A stretch of DNA of 64,000 nucleotides from Diplolepis rosae (Eukaryota > Arthropoda > Insecta > Hymenoptera > Diplolepididae). The notes beneath the pieces were generated by a model that searched no databases, had not been told where the DNA came from, and saw nothing but the letters and a program-made list of their open reading frames with translations. Location: positions 2,852,001 through 2,916,000 of the forward strand of contig JAPYXD010000250.1 in the NCBI GenBank assembly GCA_030998225.1. The letters run 5' to 3'. Positions 40,613 through 51,819 of this stretch are shown one piece after another. The translations under genes were made by a program, and so were the position numbers. Within the stretch, counting starts at the first letter, position 1. Every line of letters starts with the position of its first letter.

Positions 40613-41838
40613 CTACGAAATCACTTTTACTGGTGGAAAATTTGATTTGTTATTAGACACCCTTCTGGACACGGGTAGTCCTGTGAGCTTCATAAAGAAA
40701 TCATTTGTGCCTGAAGTAATACTTTGTTCTAGTGATTTAAAAGTGAGTGAGTACAAAGGTATTAAAGATACTGGATTACAGTTTTTCGGTTCAGTGAGAG
40801 CGAATATGAAAATGAATGATTGTATTTCTAACGATATGTCAACATTTGTTTTATCGGATTCGACTATCAAAAGCTCAGTTGTTTTAGGCCGTGATGTAAT
40901 AAATAGTTTTGAATTGGAATTAATGTCACGCGACAGCAGTGACAGCGTACGAGCTATTAACGAGATTTTGTCAATTAATGTTGAAATTGAATTGGCCAAA
41001 ATTACGGAGTCTCTGGATATTAATCCTGAAATAGAATTTAATACCCAAAGTTTTGTAAGAGAGTTATTCTCGGATCAGTATTTAATTCCAGAACGTCCAG
41101 AAGTCCCTCATGTTAAAATGAAACTTAGTTTGACACTTACTGATGATCGTGCTTTTAATTTTAATCCTCGTAGGTTATCATTTGAAGAGAAAGTTCATTT
41201 AGAGAAAATTCTAGAGCGATTATTGTTATCTGAAATTATCCGTCCGAGCGAGTCTCCTTACGCTTCGCCTATAGTTTTAACGAAAAAGAAAAATGGCAAG
41301 ATGCGACTTTGCATTGACTACTGGGTCCTAAACAAAATTACCGTTCGAGATAATTACCCCCTTCCGTACATTGAAGATCAGATCGATAAACTAAGGAATA
41401 AAAGATTTTGTACATTATTCGACCTTAAAGACGGGTTTCACTACATCAGTATGGCTGATGATTCGGTCAAATATACAGCGTTTGTAACGCCCCCCGGACA
41501 ATTCAAATATCTAAAAATACCTTTCGGACTAAAAACCGCTCCTCCTAAGTTTCAGCGGTTCGTCAATACAGTATTATCAAGTTTAACTAGGTCAGGCGGT
41601 GTATTGGCTTATCTTGATGATTTCCTAATAGCAACTGAAACATTCGAGCGCCACCTTTTCGTTTTGGAGCAAGTATTTAAATTACTCGTAGAAAATAAGC
41701 TCGAGCTTAGACTGGATAAGTGCCATTTTTTTCAAACGGAGATTGAATATCTGGGTTACCATGTTGCAGAAAAAGGGATAAAAAGGAAAAAAGGGGTTTT
41801 GAACTATCCAGAAGCCAAAAATGTTCGTGAAATTCAAG
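40613..41838 (+). pseudogene. Gypsy pol: protease and reverse transcriptase
   Basis: A 412-codon open frame. LLDTLLDTGSPVSFIKKSFV has the DTG aspartic-protease active site. RT motifs follow: SPIVLTKKKNGKMRLCIDYW, FCTLFDLKDGFHYISM (motif A Asp), TPPGQFKYLKIPFGLKTAPP and LAYLDDFLIA (YLDD, motif C). An RLDKCHFF...IEYLGYHV block follows. Similarity stops at about 41838 within VREIQGF, where unrelated sequence begins. The RT catalytic residues are intact. Confidence 0.9.
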
Positions 41839-42098
41839 GTTTCGTACACTGTCTAGACAGCGCTGAGTCCTGTGTGCGTTATTAATGCCTAAGACATTAG
41901 TGTGTACGCTCTGGACATGAGTCTTTCATGCCTAGCGAAGACACAGTTATGTCTAATTATAATTTTCGTCTTCGGACATGAACCACTCCTTTCCGGAAGC
42001 TACTGAGTCATCTTTTTTTTTTCTCGGTGTAGGACAATGTTCATATTTTAGAAAATATATATATTATATATTATTATTATTATTATTATTATTATATA
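41839..42098. other. Unidentified sequence replacing part of pol
   Basis: 260 bp of unknown origin ending in a (TTA)n microsatellite (42068-42096). The pol connection domain expected here is missing, so a deletion or replacement preceded or accompanied this. Confidence 0.5.
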
Positions 42099-42758
42099 GT
42101 TGTCGTGCCAAAAATCAGGTCTCTGGAAAAAAAAGTTTTTCTATGATTTCATGACTGGAAATTATATCATCAGCCGTGTCATATGTAAGAAAAGACACTC
42201 TTTTTAATTAAAAAAATTTAAAAATTACGAAAAATAATTTTTTAATAATGTTTTTTGTAATAGGATTTTTCCTTACTATCGCTTCTTACCAATTTTTTGA
42301 AAATGATTGAAGTTTCTTTAATCATAGCTTATTTTTTCGGGGAAAATATTCTCTACAACTTAACCGTTTCCAATTTTTGAAAATGAATCAATTATTATCA
42401 AATACAGCAATTTATTTATAAAAATTTTGTTTTCGAAAATTGATTTTTAATGATTTCAGCCATTAAAGAATTTATTTTTAAAAATTGAAAACGGTTAAGT
42501 TGTAGAGAATATTTTCCCCGAAAAAATAAGCTATGATTAAAGAAACTTCAATCATTTTCAAAAAATTGGTAAGAAGCGATAGTAAGGAAAAATCCTATGA
42601 CAAAAAACATTATTAAAATATTATTTTTCCTAATTTTTAATTTTTTTCATTAAAAAGAGTGTCTTTCCTTACATATGACACGGCTGATGATATAATTTCC
42701 AGTCTTGAAATCATAGAAAAACTTTTTTTTCCAGAGACCTGATTTTTGGCACGACAAC
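42099..42758. mobile_element. 660-bp TA-flanked palindromic MITE in pol
   Basis: TA at 42097-42098 and 42759-42760 flanks ends GTTGTCGTGCCAAAAATCAG and its reverse complement. Arms of about 280 bp meet around a ~100-bp centre. TA duplication suggests a Tc1/mariner-mobilised MITE. No ORF. Confidence 0.85.
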
Positions 42759-42768
42759 TACCTTAAGC

Positions 42769-43250
42769 ATGTATAATCCTGTAAGTGAAACCGAACTCCA
42801 TTGCGATGCAAGCAAGCTAGGATTCGGCGCTTCAAAGACAGACAGATTTAAATTTCCATCCAGTTTTTACTTCTCAAAACGAAGCACTGAAGCGGAAAGC
42901 AAGTACCATAGTTTTGAACTTGAAACCTTGGCGATTATTTATAGCCTTCGTCGTTTTAAAATTTACCTACAGGGCATAAAATTTAAAATTGTAACTGACT
43001 GTAACTCGTTAAAATTGTCTATAGACAAAATTGATATTAATTCAAGAATCTCTCGTTGGGCACTTGAATTAGAACACTACGATAAAGTAATTGAGCATAG
43101 AGGGGGCGATAGAATGAAACATGCGGACGCGTTAAGTCGAATTTGTTCAATAATGATAGTCGAAGAAAATAGTTTCGAGGCTAATCTGATTGTGAGCCAA
43201 AACCGTGATAAAAAATCTGTGAAGTGCGAGACATCCTCCAAAAATCTGAA
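42769..43250 (+). pseudogene. Gypsy pol: RNase H domain
   Basis: PVSETELHCDASKLGFGASK (catalytic Asp), YFSKRSTEAESKYHSFELET (Glu) and FKIVTDCNSLKLSIDK (Asp), ending with HRGGDRMKHADALSR. Retroviral-type RNase H removes RNA template. A frameshift near 43240 separates it from the integrase. Confidence 0.85.
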
Positions 43251-44100
43251 GATCGTTTATTCGAAAGGAGAAACGGAGTGATTTACCGCAAACACGATAA
43301 TAAAATATTATTTTATGTACCTGAAAAAATGGAATACCTCGTACTGCGGAAGTTCCGCGATGAGTTAGGTCATTTTGGGTGTGAAAAAACTGCAGAAGCG
43401 ATACTCCGAAATTATTGGTTCCCTGCATTGCGAGACAAAGTCAAAACCTATATCGCTAATTGTCTAAAATGCATCGCATTTTCTCCAACCACGGGTAGGA
43501 AGGAGCGTTACCTTAATCCAATAACTAAGGGTGATTTGCCGTTTTTAACGTATCACGTTGACCATTTTGGTCCAATTGACAGGAAACTGGTTTCGAAACA
43601 GCACATTTTGCTAGTCGTAGACGGCTTCGCGAAGTTTACCAAATTATATCCAGTAAAGACTCCAGAGACTAGAGAATCGATCAAATGTTTGATCGACCAC
43701 TTCGATAATTACAGTAGACCAAAAACGTTGATATCAGATAGGGGTACATGCTTCACGTCTGAAGAGTTTGAAAATTTTGTGTGCGAAAATAATATTGTCC
43801 ATGTTAAAGTTGCAACAGCATCCCCTAAGGCCAACGGGCAAGTAGAATGAGTGAATCGCGTTTTGGGTCCGATGTTGGCAAAACTTACAGAACCAGCTAA
43901 TGGTACATATTGGTATAAATTGATGTCAGAGGCCGAGTTTGCTTTAAACAACACCATTCATAAGACCACGGGAGAAATGCCAAGAAAGTAACTTTTTGGT
44001 GTGAATCAAAGCGCTAAAGGCATTGATACAATTTGTGAATTTTTAGAGCAAGCTAGGTCCAAGGATGCACGTAATTTAGAAATATTCTTAAGGTGTGGTT
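43224..44100 (+). pseudogene. Gypsy pol: integrase
   Basis: HHCC zinc-binding region (RDELGHFGCEKTAEAIL ... NCLKC), first Asp in YHVDHFGPIDRKLV, second in LISDRGTCFTSEEFENFV, and Glu in SPKANGQVE, immediately followed by a TGA stop (43848-43850) and then by NRVLGPMLAKLTEPANG. Further stops occur before the LTR at 44115. The catalytic triad is present. Confidence 0.9.
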
Positions 44101-44114
44101 CATCGTATAATTAT

Positions 44115-44393
44115 GATCATACTATGACCTGTTTATATAAGTGGATTCTACTATAATACAAATTTTGAGCTACGTTAGAGGGCGAACTGTTGTCAGGACG
44201 GCCGAACTGTAAGGGAATGTTTCATATTTTGAATTGTTGTAGATGTCTCTAGTAAGACCCTGACTATCACGCCCTCTAGAGAACAGTCTCACGAAAGCAG
44301 CGTCCGGGAACACACGATTAACTTTGTCTTAATAAACTCTTTATTAGTTTGAATACATATCTATTTATTGTCCTCAGCCATCTACCTCACAAT
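44115..44393 (+). repeat. 3' LTR (or LTR part) of the gypsy element
   Basis: 279 bp, near-identical to 38809-39084 with a TTG insertion in GAATTGTTGTAGATG. No obvious polypurine tract precedes it. Confidence 0.8.
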
Positions 44394-45574
44394 ATAATAA
44401 ACCAGTACTTGTACCATGCCCAAGTAAATACAAACAAAGTATGTTGTATTCACTCCGTTTAGAAAATAGAATAGGCTATATATAATAGATAATAAAAATT
44501 CTTAATTAATAAGAATGTAAAAATATTAAGAACCTAGCATGAAATTAATATTATTTTTTTTATATTATTCGGTATGCTATGAATAAAAAATAAAAATAAA
44601 CTATTATATTAGCTAAGAAAGGAACTGTAATTTGAATCTATTTTCTTTATGTGAACTAACGTTTCAATATTTATAAAATATAGAGAAAAACCAATGGCAA
44701 ATTATTAAAAGATTTAATTAGGAATCTACTTTATCAATGTATAAATTTACGAGAATTTATTTCTGAAGGTAAAATACTAATTTAAAACTTACTAAAAGAT
44801 ATTCATACACTCTTTTATTTTGAATCAATTCTAAAAAGTTAAAGTATCAATTTACATGAAATGTATTTGAATTTATTCACAACGTATTTCAACAGTAACT
44901 TTACAAACATTACTATCTAACCTTCACAAAAATATATTTATCTATTCTTCATAAAAATATTTTTAAGTTCGTAAACTTTAAACCAATCTCATTTACAAAA
45001 ACTCCAACTTAACTTGCAATCAATTCCAGATATGTGATTAAATTATAAATTTAATAATTCAATTTAGTCAAACCACTGCTAATCAGAATTCAAAAAGCTA
45101 GAAATGTTGTATTTTACCGACGCGATTACGTATTCGGATATGTATCTCATAAATAACTTTGCGCACAGTTTCCAAATGAACAGATTCAGCTTCGAATAGG
45201 TAAATCGTTACACTTACTTTTATAAATAGGAAGTTTATATCAAAATGAAAAATCACAAAATTTCAGAACTACCTTTTATATTTTATCAAATGAATTCACA
45301 AGAGAAAACATATTACATTTTCCCATTTGAATTTATAACCTTGTATATTTAACCAAGATATTCGATGTTTAGTTTGAATATTATGATGTTTATGTTTATT
45401 CAGAAAACCAATTACAGAATATACGTTAATCGTATGTAATAATGATCCTTTTGAATTTTGAAAGGAAGAATAGTTAGTTTAATGTAAATTAACGAGATTG
45501 TAAGTTAAATTAGGATATGAATGAACCATATTGTAGATTAACTTTTCTATCATTTAAATTTAACGAAATCTGTA
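44394..45574. other. AT-rich spacer
   Basis: Very AT-rich; no genes, repeats or RNAs recognised. Confidence 0.55.
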
Positions 45575-46868
45575 AACATAATTGTTTAAATAATACATTT
45601 TCAACGTATTTTATTTAAGAATATACATGTAGCGACATCTTTTGGGAAACCGAAGAACTTGGAAAAATTTGGCAACTTCAACAAGGCCCAACCCAATGGG
45701 TCAGCTCTCAGAATTTTCTCCTACTATTGCGGGGGCGTAACTAGTCACTATGGATATTCAACCAATCATAAAACTAAAACAAGTACTCTCAACTCCCCTA
45801 AAAGATTTTCAAGTAGAAAGGGAAAAGAGGAAAATATAGAAAAGCTGTGCATTTTAATTCTTTTTCATAGCGCCTCCTTTGAAAATCCGATTTTCGGTAC
45901 CTGTAGAGCGGGTTGAAACTACGATTTTCAACCCTAGGGTTTAAAGTCGCTGTTTCAACCCGCTCCACAGTTACAGCCAATCAGATTCTCAAAAGAGTTG
46001 CAATGAAAAATAGTATACATTACTCGAAACAAAACACAGCGAAAGCATTACGTGTGATTGCAGCCCTCGTTTCACTCGGGCAGCAAACTTCACACTCATG
46101 CAATCGCTCTGTTTCGCCCCTTGTAATGTAATATACTATTGTTAGTCAGTTCTTCCCTTACAAAGTTCTTTTCTCACACCAAATTTTTGACGGGTTTTTC
46201 CTAAGACTAACTACTAAACGGCTAATGAGTATTTTCTTTCAATTCTACTTCTGAATAAATCCTTATCAAGGTTTTCAAGTATTTTAAAGAATAAAATATT
46301 TTTTTTAAGCTTAATAATATTACAAGCTTTACAAAATTTTTACGGAACTTTCACGTAGTCCTAGGTTTTCACGGAATTTTCAACTTTATCCAGTATTCGA
46401 TTTCCCAGGAATTTTTACCAAGGAATTTTACAAACAAGAAAATAAAAATAAGTTTAACATAAATTGCTGTGTTCCTTCTACACCTTTTCTCTACCATGTC
46501 TCTTTTATATTGTTTCAATTATATTTTATTTTATTGCAAATGTTTGGGTGCTGGTAATCATTCCAGTACCAACATTTGTATATTTTGTTTCATTCCGTTC
46601 CAAATACTAGAATTAAGGACAAAGTGGCGTGCTCCCTTGTATGGGAATATTACGACATTGTTTCAAATTCGCCTTGTTCTACCCATTTTTTATATTTTTT
46701 ACCAGATTTTATATTATAATGGTTGAGAATAGTTTCAGAACAGATTTTCCGGGTTATTGAAATTAATTTTCCAGACCCAGAACAAACATAATAATTACAT
46801 TCCCTTCAAGAATATAATTATAAATTTTATAAAATAAACTTTTATCTTATGTGTCTTCAGACGTCACA
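45575..46868 (+). repeat. 5' LTR, interrupted
   Basis: From AACATAATTGTTTAAATAAT to TCTTCAGACGTCACA. Compared with the 3' LTR it has an extra 45810-46141. It shares CCCAACCCAATGGGTCAG, TTTGACGGGTTTTTCCTAAG, a TTTACGGAACTTTCACG repeat and the final CTTCAGACGTCACA. Confidence 0.85.
45810..46141. mobile_element. ~330-bp insertion in the 5' LTR
   Basis: Absent from the 3' LTR. It includes a 14-bp perfect stem GAGCGGGTTGAAAC (45906-45919) / GTTTCAACCCGCTC (45952-45965) and a CG-rich segment with TTTCACTCGGGCAGC. No ORF of note and no clear target duplication. Confidence 0.7.
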
Positions 46869-47222
46869 TACGAGTTTTTAATTTTTGGAGGCCCCGGAGG
46901 GATTACTGTTCAAACTAATTATTCTCTTCCAAATTTTGTGCATTTCTTCCTTATTTCTCTCTATTTTCTTCTATCATATATATGATTATCTTTCATGTAT
47001 TTTTTGTGTGTGATTATTCTGAGTCAAATTTCACAAAACTTTTATGAATTTTTACAAATTTACAAAATGTACTAAATGAAACATAATTTTCTAAATCAAC
47101 TAAATCTTAAAAAATTTACAAATTTAACTAAACTACAAATTTGAAAAATTTTAAAAATCTAACAAAATTTTACAAATTTTCTGAACCTCACAATATTTAC
47201 AATTCTTACAAAATATACATAT
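46869..47222. other. Errantivirus-like leader, first part
   Basis: Just after the LTR, TTTTTGGAGGCCCCGGAGGG may include the primer-binding site; the tRNA is not assigned. The rest is AT-rich. Confidence 0.45.
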
Positions 47223-47480
47223 TGTCACGTCCCGCGACTCTACCGCCACAAGTAACAAGCAGATTAAGAAATCAATAAAGGGATCAAGGCAGCATTACAG
47301 CGAGTGTGATTTTATCGATGCAGGTTATAGACCAATCTACAGATCAATAGGATGATCAATATGAAATTACCATGTGTCGTTATAATACCCACACATGATA
47401 ACAAATCGACTGAGCCAGAGAGAAAGTGAATGAAGCCCTACTGTACCAACGCACTACTACATGCATTTACCACACACACT

Positions 47481-47592
47481 ACAGTCACAACATGTAACTT
47501 GTAATAGCATGTAACTTGTAAAAACATGCGACTGGTAATAGCATGTGATTGGTAACAACATGTGACCGGTCATAACATGTTACTCGTCATAG
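47481..47592 (+). repeat. ~18-bp U3 repeat (ACATGTGACTGGTAATAG type)
   Basis: Six diverged units of GCATGTGACTGGTAATA. Positioned just upstream of the LTR TATA box, like an enhancer array. Confidence 0.75.
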
Positions 47593-47609
47593 TTGACCTT
47601 TTAAAGGGC

Positions 47610-47645
47610 TATAAAAAGCGAAAGTTCCAATAGAAGTCAGTTCAG
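47610..47645 (+). promoter_or_regulatory. LTR core promoter (TATA and TCAGT initiator)
   Basis: TATAAAA at 47610-47616 is followed about 25-30 bases downstream by TCAGTTCAGTTAGT, a good insect initiator (TCAGT). Confidence 0.6.
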
Positions 47646-48078
47646 TTAGTTAGTCAACATCCTATTTCTACAATGTAACCAATGCGAGTCCAGTGCCATC
47701 AAATCTATACCGCGAGTGCAATCCAGTCAGTCTAGTCCAGCTTCACCAGATTTCTACCGCTAGCCAAACCAATTCTAATTCGACGCTGAGTTCAACAATT
47801 TTAAAAGTGAAGGGGAATCGCCTTCCAAATTCTCTTTGAAACTGGGATCAAAGAATCAACTATATCAACCGGCTGGACTACGAATTTCCCATCTGACGAA
47901 ATCTATCTCAACGATTACAAGTGAGGATTCAAGTTACCACATTCGCTCTACTGGACTCATATCATCACTAAGCAAGTTACAACTCAGGGCAATTACAAGG
48001 GTATTTCAGAATTACAATTCAATTTCCATTTCCATGGTGCTTACTCAATATAATTTTATTGTCAATAAATATATTTTA

Positions 48079-49364
48079 CCAGGGGTGTTAGTTGAAATTT
48101 GCCGGTTTTACTCATAGATGTCGCTAGAGACATGTATACATTTCTATGATTTGGCATCTATGTCATATTTTTCTATGGACAATAACCTTAAAAAATACAC
48201 AATTACATTCTGCCAAAATAATAGCATCATAGTTGTTTACCTCAGTGAATATGTCGAGTTTCGTTCCAAGTAAATCGCATTTGCGACATTCGTTGCTTTT
48301 CTTATATCATCAAAAGAAAAAAGCAGTTGAAGCTCATCCATTGCTGGTAGAAACTTATGGTGAACATGCTCCAGTGATTAGAACATGTGAGACATGCTTT
48401 CGTCAATTTAAAAGTGGAGATTTCGATTTAACAGACAATTAACATCCTGGTGCAGCGAAAAAGTTCGAAGCGAGGAATTGCAGGCGTTATTGGATGAAGA
48501 CCCAACCCAATCGCAACAACAATTGGCACAAACACTAAATGTGACCCGAGGAGCAATTTGCCAACGTTTAAAAGCCATGGGAAAAATCCAAAAGTATGGA
48601 AAACGGGTACCACACCAACTGAACGATAGACAAATAGAAAATCGAAAAACCATTTGTGAAATTCTGCTGCAACAGTTCGAAAGGAAATCTTTTCTGCATC
48701 GAATTGTCACGGGGGACGAAAAATGGATTTATTTCGAGAACCCGAATCGGGAAAAATCACGGCTTTCACCTGGTGAGGTCGGCATATCGACTCCAAGGCC
48801 AAATCGCTTTGGCCTTAAGACAATGCTCTGTGTTTGGTGGGACCAGTGTGGTGTGGTGTACTTCGAGTTATTAAAACCTGGTGAGACGGTGAATACGGAT
48901 CGCCACCAACAACAAATTATCAATTTGAATTGTGCGTTGATCGAAAAACGGCCGGAATGGGCCCGAAAACATGGCAAAGTTATCCTACAACATGACAACG
49001 CACCGTCTCATACCGCTAAAGTGGTGAAGAACACATTAAAAGCATTGAATTGGGAAATATTATCGCACCCGCCGTACTCTCCAGACCTCGCCCCGTACGA
49101 CTATCACCTTTCCGCATCGATGGGACACTCACTCGCAGAGCAGCGCTTCGCCAATTTTGAAGAAGTTGAAAAATGGGTCGTCGAATGGTTTGGCTTGAAA
49201 GAGAAAAAGTTTTTTTGGAATGGTATCCATGATTTGCCTGAAAGATGGGCAAAATGTGTAGAATCCAATGGTCAATACTTTGAATAAAACATTTTTGAGA
49301 TTCCCTTGAGAATTGAGTGTTTTCTTTATTGGAAAAACCGGCAAACTTCAACTAACACCCCTGG
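48079..49364 (+). mobile_element. Full-length mariner (1286 bp) with TA duplication
   Basis: TA at 48077-48078 and 49365-49366 flanks inverted repeats starting CCAGGGGTGTTAGTTGAA and ending in its complement. The pre-insertion LTR sequence TTTATATCA is preserved in the fragment at 9222-9487, which confirms the boundaries. Confidence 0.92.
48251..49287 (+). pseudogene. Mariner transposase, one stop and one frameshift
   Basis: The N-terminal part starts MSSFVPSKSHLRHSLLFLYH (helix-turn-helix) and ends at a TAA (48440-48442), probably a Gln codon change. A one-base shift lies before 48478, after which the frame is open to 49287. Catalytic residues: VTGDEKWIYFENP (D1), ILQHDNAPSHTAK (D2) and HPPYSPDLAPYDYHL (third Asp, 34 residues after D2), the DD34D pattern. 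The triad is complete, so inactivation is recent. Confidence 0.9.
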
Positions 49365-49484
49365 TATATCATTAACCATTCTCAATCACTGATTATTCCT
49401 CATCCCTTAGAGAGGATCCTTCCGATCCTTACATAAAACGAGAAGATCTTTTAACAAGAGAAGTGTTACGTTTCTGACGTAACA

Positions 49485-50480
49485 ATATTTTCAAAAATTT
49501 TCCAAATGAAACAAATTTTACATAATTATACTAAATTTTCTAAATTACACAAAATAGCACAAAACTATAAATCAAACAAAATGTTAGGTCACAAGTACGT
49601 AAATACTTACTTTGATCGAAGATTCCTCGTGAAATATTAAACGGCCAAGAATTATCAAGATCAGAAGTTATTATTTTCGAAAATTTAAAAAATGCAGCTA
49701 AAAAAATCAATGATCTGGAGGATTTGGACGAAGATCGGTGGGCAACTGTAGCGTATTTATGTAATAAGGTAAATTGCCTGGAAAAAGCAATTAAAAAATT
49801 TATAAAAGGATAACCAGAACTTGAAAAAAACAAACGAAACTCGATTAAATAAAAATATCGAAATTAATGAAACTCAAAAATATTTTGAAGACCCAAACTA
49901 ACTTTTTCAAAATCTTTGAAGAATTTAACCTTCAATTTCATTTCTTTTATTATCCTTAAAAAACTGAAAAATATTCTCACCCTATTTTGAAACAAAGATT
50001 TTTATCTATTGTAGTGAATGGAGAAAATCACGGTTACTTAAGCCATCGGTGGAATAAGCCAACAAAGGCTCAGCGTCAGAGGAAAAGAATTAAACTATGG
50101 CTAAATTAGCAGCCAGGCAAGCATTGGAAGAAAATCCACCTTTACCAACCTACAAACCGGAATCGGACCCACCACCACCACCCCCTCAGGAAAATAATGA
50201 ACAGGTCCAATCAGTAAAAAAGAACCTCACGTTGAAAGAAAAAATTAAATTATTTAGAAACATTTTCTGTGGCAACTTCCTAGTTCACGGCGTTATAGAA
50301 AGTTGTTTTCAGTGTTTCCAAAGGAATAATGTAGAATATAAAATTCCGAAGAAATTTCGCTTATAATGTAAATTAAAATTAAATATATTTTATGTGAATC
50401 TCCTGTTTGTTTCAAATAATTTTGTATTAAATAAATAACATTTCTTTTGATATCATAACTTTTTTTATTTGTATAAACCA
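49485..50480. other. Errantivirus-like leader, second part
   Basis: AT-rich with short open frames, including 49614-49813 (ends in a KVNCLEKAIKKFIKG-type sequence) and the ORF at 50097-50366. Confidence 0.4.
50097..50366 (+). CDS. Small proline-rich ORF upstream of gag, unknown
   Basis: 89 codons, MAKLAARQALEENPPLPTYK with a PPPPPPQENNEQ run and a basic C-terminus. I do not recognise it. Its position in the leader of an errantivirus-like element suggests either an accessory ORF of the element or chance. Confidence 0.3.
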   Translation: MAKLAARQALEENPPLPTYKPESDPPPPPPQENNEQVQSVKKNLTLKEKIKLFRNIFCGNFLVHGVIESCFQCFQRNNVEYKIPKKFRL

Positions 50481-50483
50481 AAA

Positions 50484-51155
50484 AGGATCACAAGAATCCT
50501 GAATTTATTCAATATGTCAAATGGATCAAAATAATCCAAATTCAAAATTTTTCTATGTTTCAAAATTTTAAATGGGATCACAAAAATCCTAAATTACAAA
50601 ATTCTAAAAAAGGATCACAAGAATCCTAATTTTCAAATAAATTTTCAAATGGATCACAAGAATTCAAATTCAAAATTTTTCTATATTTCACACTTTGAAA
50701 TGGGATCACAAAAATTCTAAATTACAAATTTCAAAAAAGGAACACAAGAATCCAAATTTATTCAAATCTTCTATGAATCACAAGAATCCAAATTAAAATT
50801 ATTTCTATAATTCAAAATTTTAAATGGGAATATTAAGAACTCAAATTCTAAAAATGTAAAAAGGATCACAAGAATCCTAGATTTATTTAGATTTTCTATG
50901 GATCACAAGAATCCAAATTTCAAATTTTTCTAAATTTCTAAATTTTAAAATTTATAATAAAATGTCTAATGGATCAAAAGAATCCAAACTTCAAAATTCT
51001 AAAATTGTAACATTCAATAGGATTAATAAAAATCCTAATCTCTAAATTTTAAAAAAAGGGCTAAATAAACCCTATATCTATACTAAATTCTTAGTTGGAT
51101 TAAAACAATCCGAATTTTAAATGTTTAAAATTTCAATAGGGACAATATAAATCCT
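50484..51155 (+). repeat. Array of small dyads GGATCACAAGAATCC
   Basis: About 15 short imperfect stem-loops spaced roughly 35-50 bases: AGGATCACAAGAATCCT (50484, 50611), GGGATCACAAAAATCC, AGGATTAATAAAAATCCT (51019) and AGGGCTAAATAAACCCT (51057). Stem sequence changes on both sides together while loop length stays 7-9. Lies directly upstream of gag. Confidence 0.75.
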
Positions 51156-51224
51156 ATTTACAAAATTCTTTAAAATATCACAAAATCCAAATCCAAATTA
51201 TTGAAATCTTTAAAAAATCTACGT

Positions 51225-51777
51225 ATGTCGGACAAAAGAATCAATCGAATACAGGCATCTAAAGATTCAGATCTTCAAAAGGAAGTTGATGAATTTAATC
51301 CTTTTACTCCAACAAAAGAGTTGCCACGATGAGATTTCTCAAACCTTTCAACATCTTCAACTCACGATACGGAACCTCTGAATGATTCGGATAAAACATT
51401 CCAAGAAAGTATATCATTTGAAAACCCTTTTGATATTTCAATGCTATCTAATAATAGTACTAAAACTTTAGTGGATTTAGGCAAGTCCTATTCTGATAAC
51501 TCCTTAGAAAATCTTTCCAAAATTGAATTCAACATGAGTACATCAGGAAAAGTAGGCTCTAGAGAACAGGGTACTTCTGGACGCCAAAAACAAAATTTAA
51601 ACCCAAACCAACAAGATCCTGTAGTCCAAGTACTCACATTAAGGGATGCTCTTACTGTTGTACCAGAATTTAATGGTAAAAATATCCTTTTAGGTCAATT
51701 TATCGAACGATGTTTTCTTAAAAAACATTTATTCGCCAGCTACAACAATCCCACAATTATTGGGAGAGTTAGGTCAT
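51225..51777 (+). pseudogene. Errantivirus-like gag, internally deleted
   Basis: Starts MSDKRINRIQASKDSDLQKE, is stopped at 51330-51332, then continues open through a Ser/Asn-rich region to LTLRDALTVVPEFNGKNILL, the start of the capsid domain. After GQFIERCF the sequence jumps to unrelated-looking codons and stops, so most of the capsid is deleted. Confidence 0.75.
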
Positions 51778-51819
51778 GAATTTTAGAGAGACCATGAAAA
51801 TGTGAAACCGAAAATTGTA

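Larger units (their letters stand above)
38809..44393 (+). mobile_element. Nearly full-length Ty3/gypsy element
   Basis: Two direct repeats (38809-39084 and 44115-44393) flank gag (39684-40607) and pol (40613-44100). Coding parts carry several stops and frameshifts, and a 660-bp MITE sits in pol. The repeats differ at only about eight positions plus a 3-bp indel, so insertion was not very ancient. I see no clean target duplication. Confidence 0.85.
47223..49484 (+). repeat. Solo LTR (ATAT target duplication) split by a mariner
   Basis: It begins TGTCACGTCCCGCGACTC and ends TGTTACGTTTCTGACGTAACA (TG..CA). ATAT occurs directly on both sides (47219-47222 and 49485-49488). Excluding the mariner it is about 975 bp. 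Other fragments of the family are at 9222-9487 and 15166-15263. No internal coding region adjoins it, as expected of a solo LTR left by recombination. Confidence 0.85.

Noticed and set aside
50484..51155. CRISPR-like array
   Set aside because: Regular short repeats, but repeat and spacer lengths vary, units are imperfect dyads, no cas genes, and the context is a eukaryotic LTR element.
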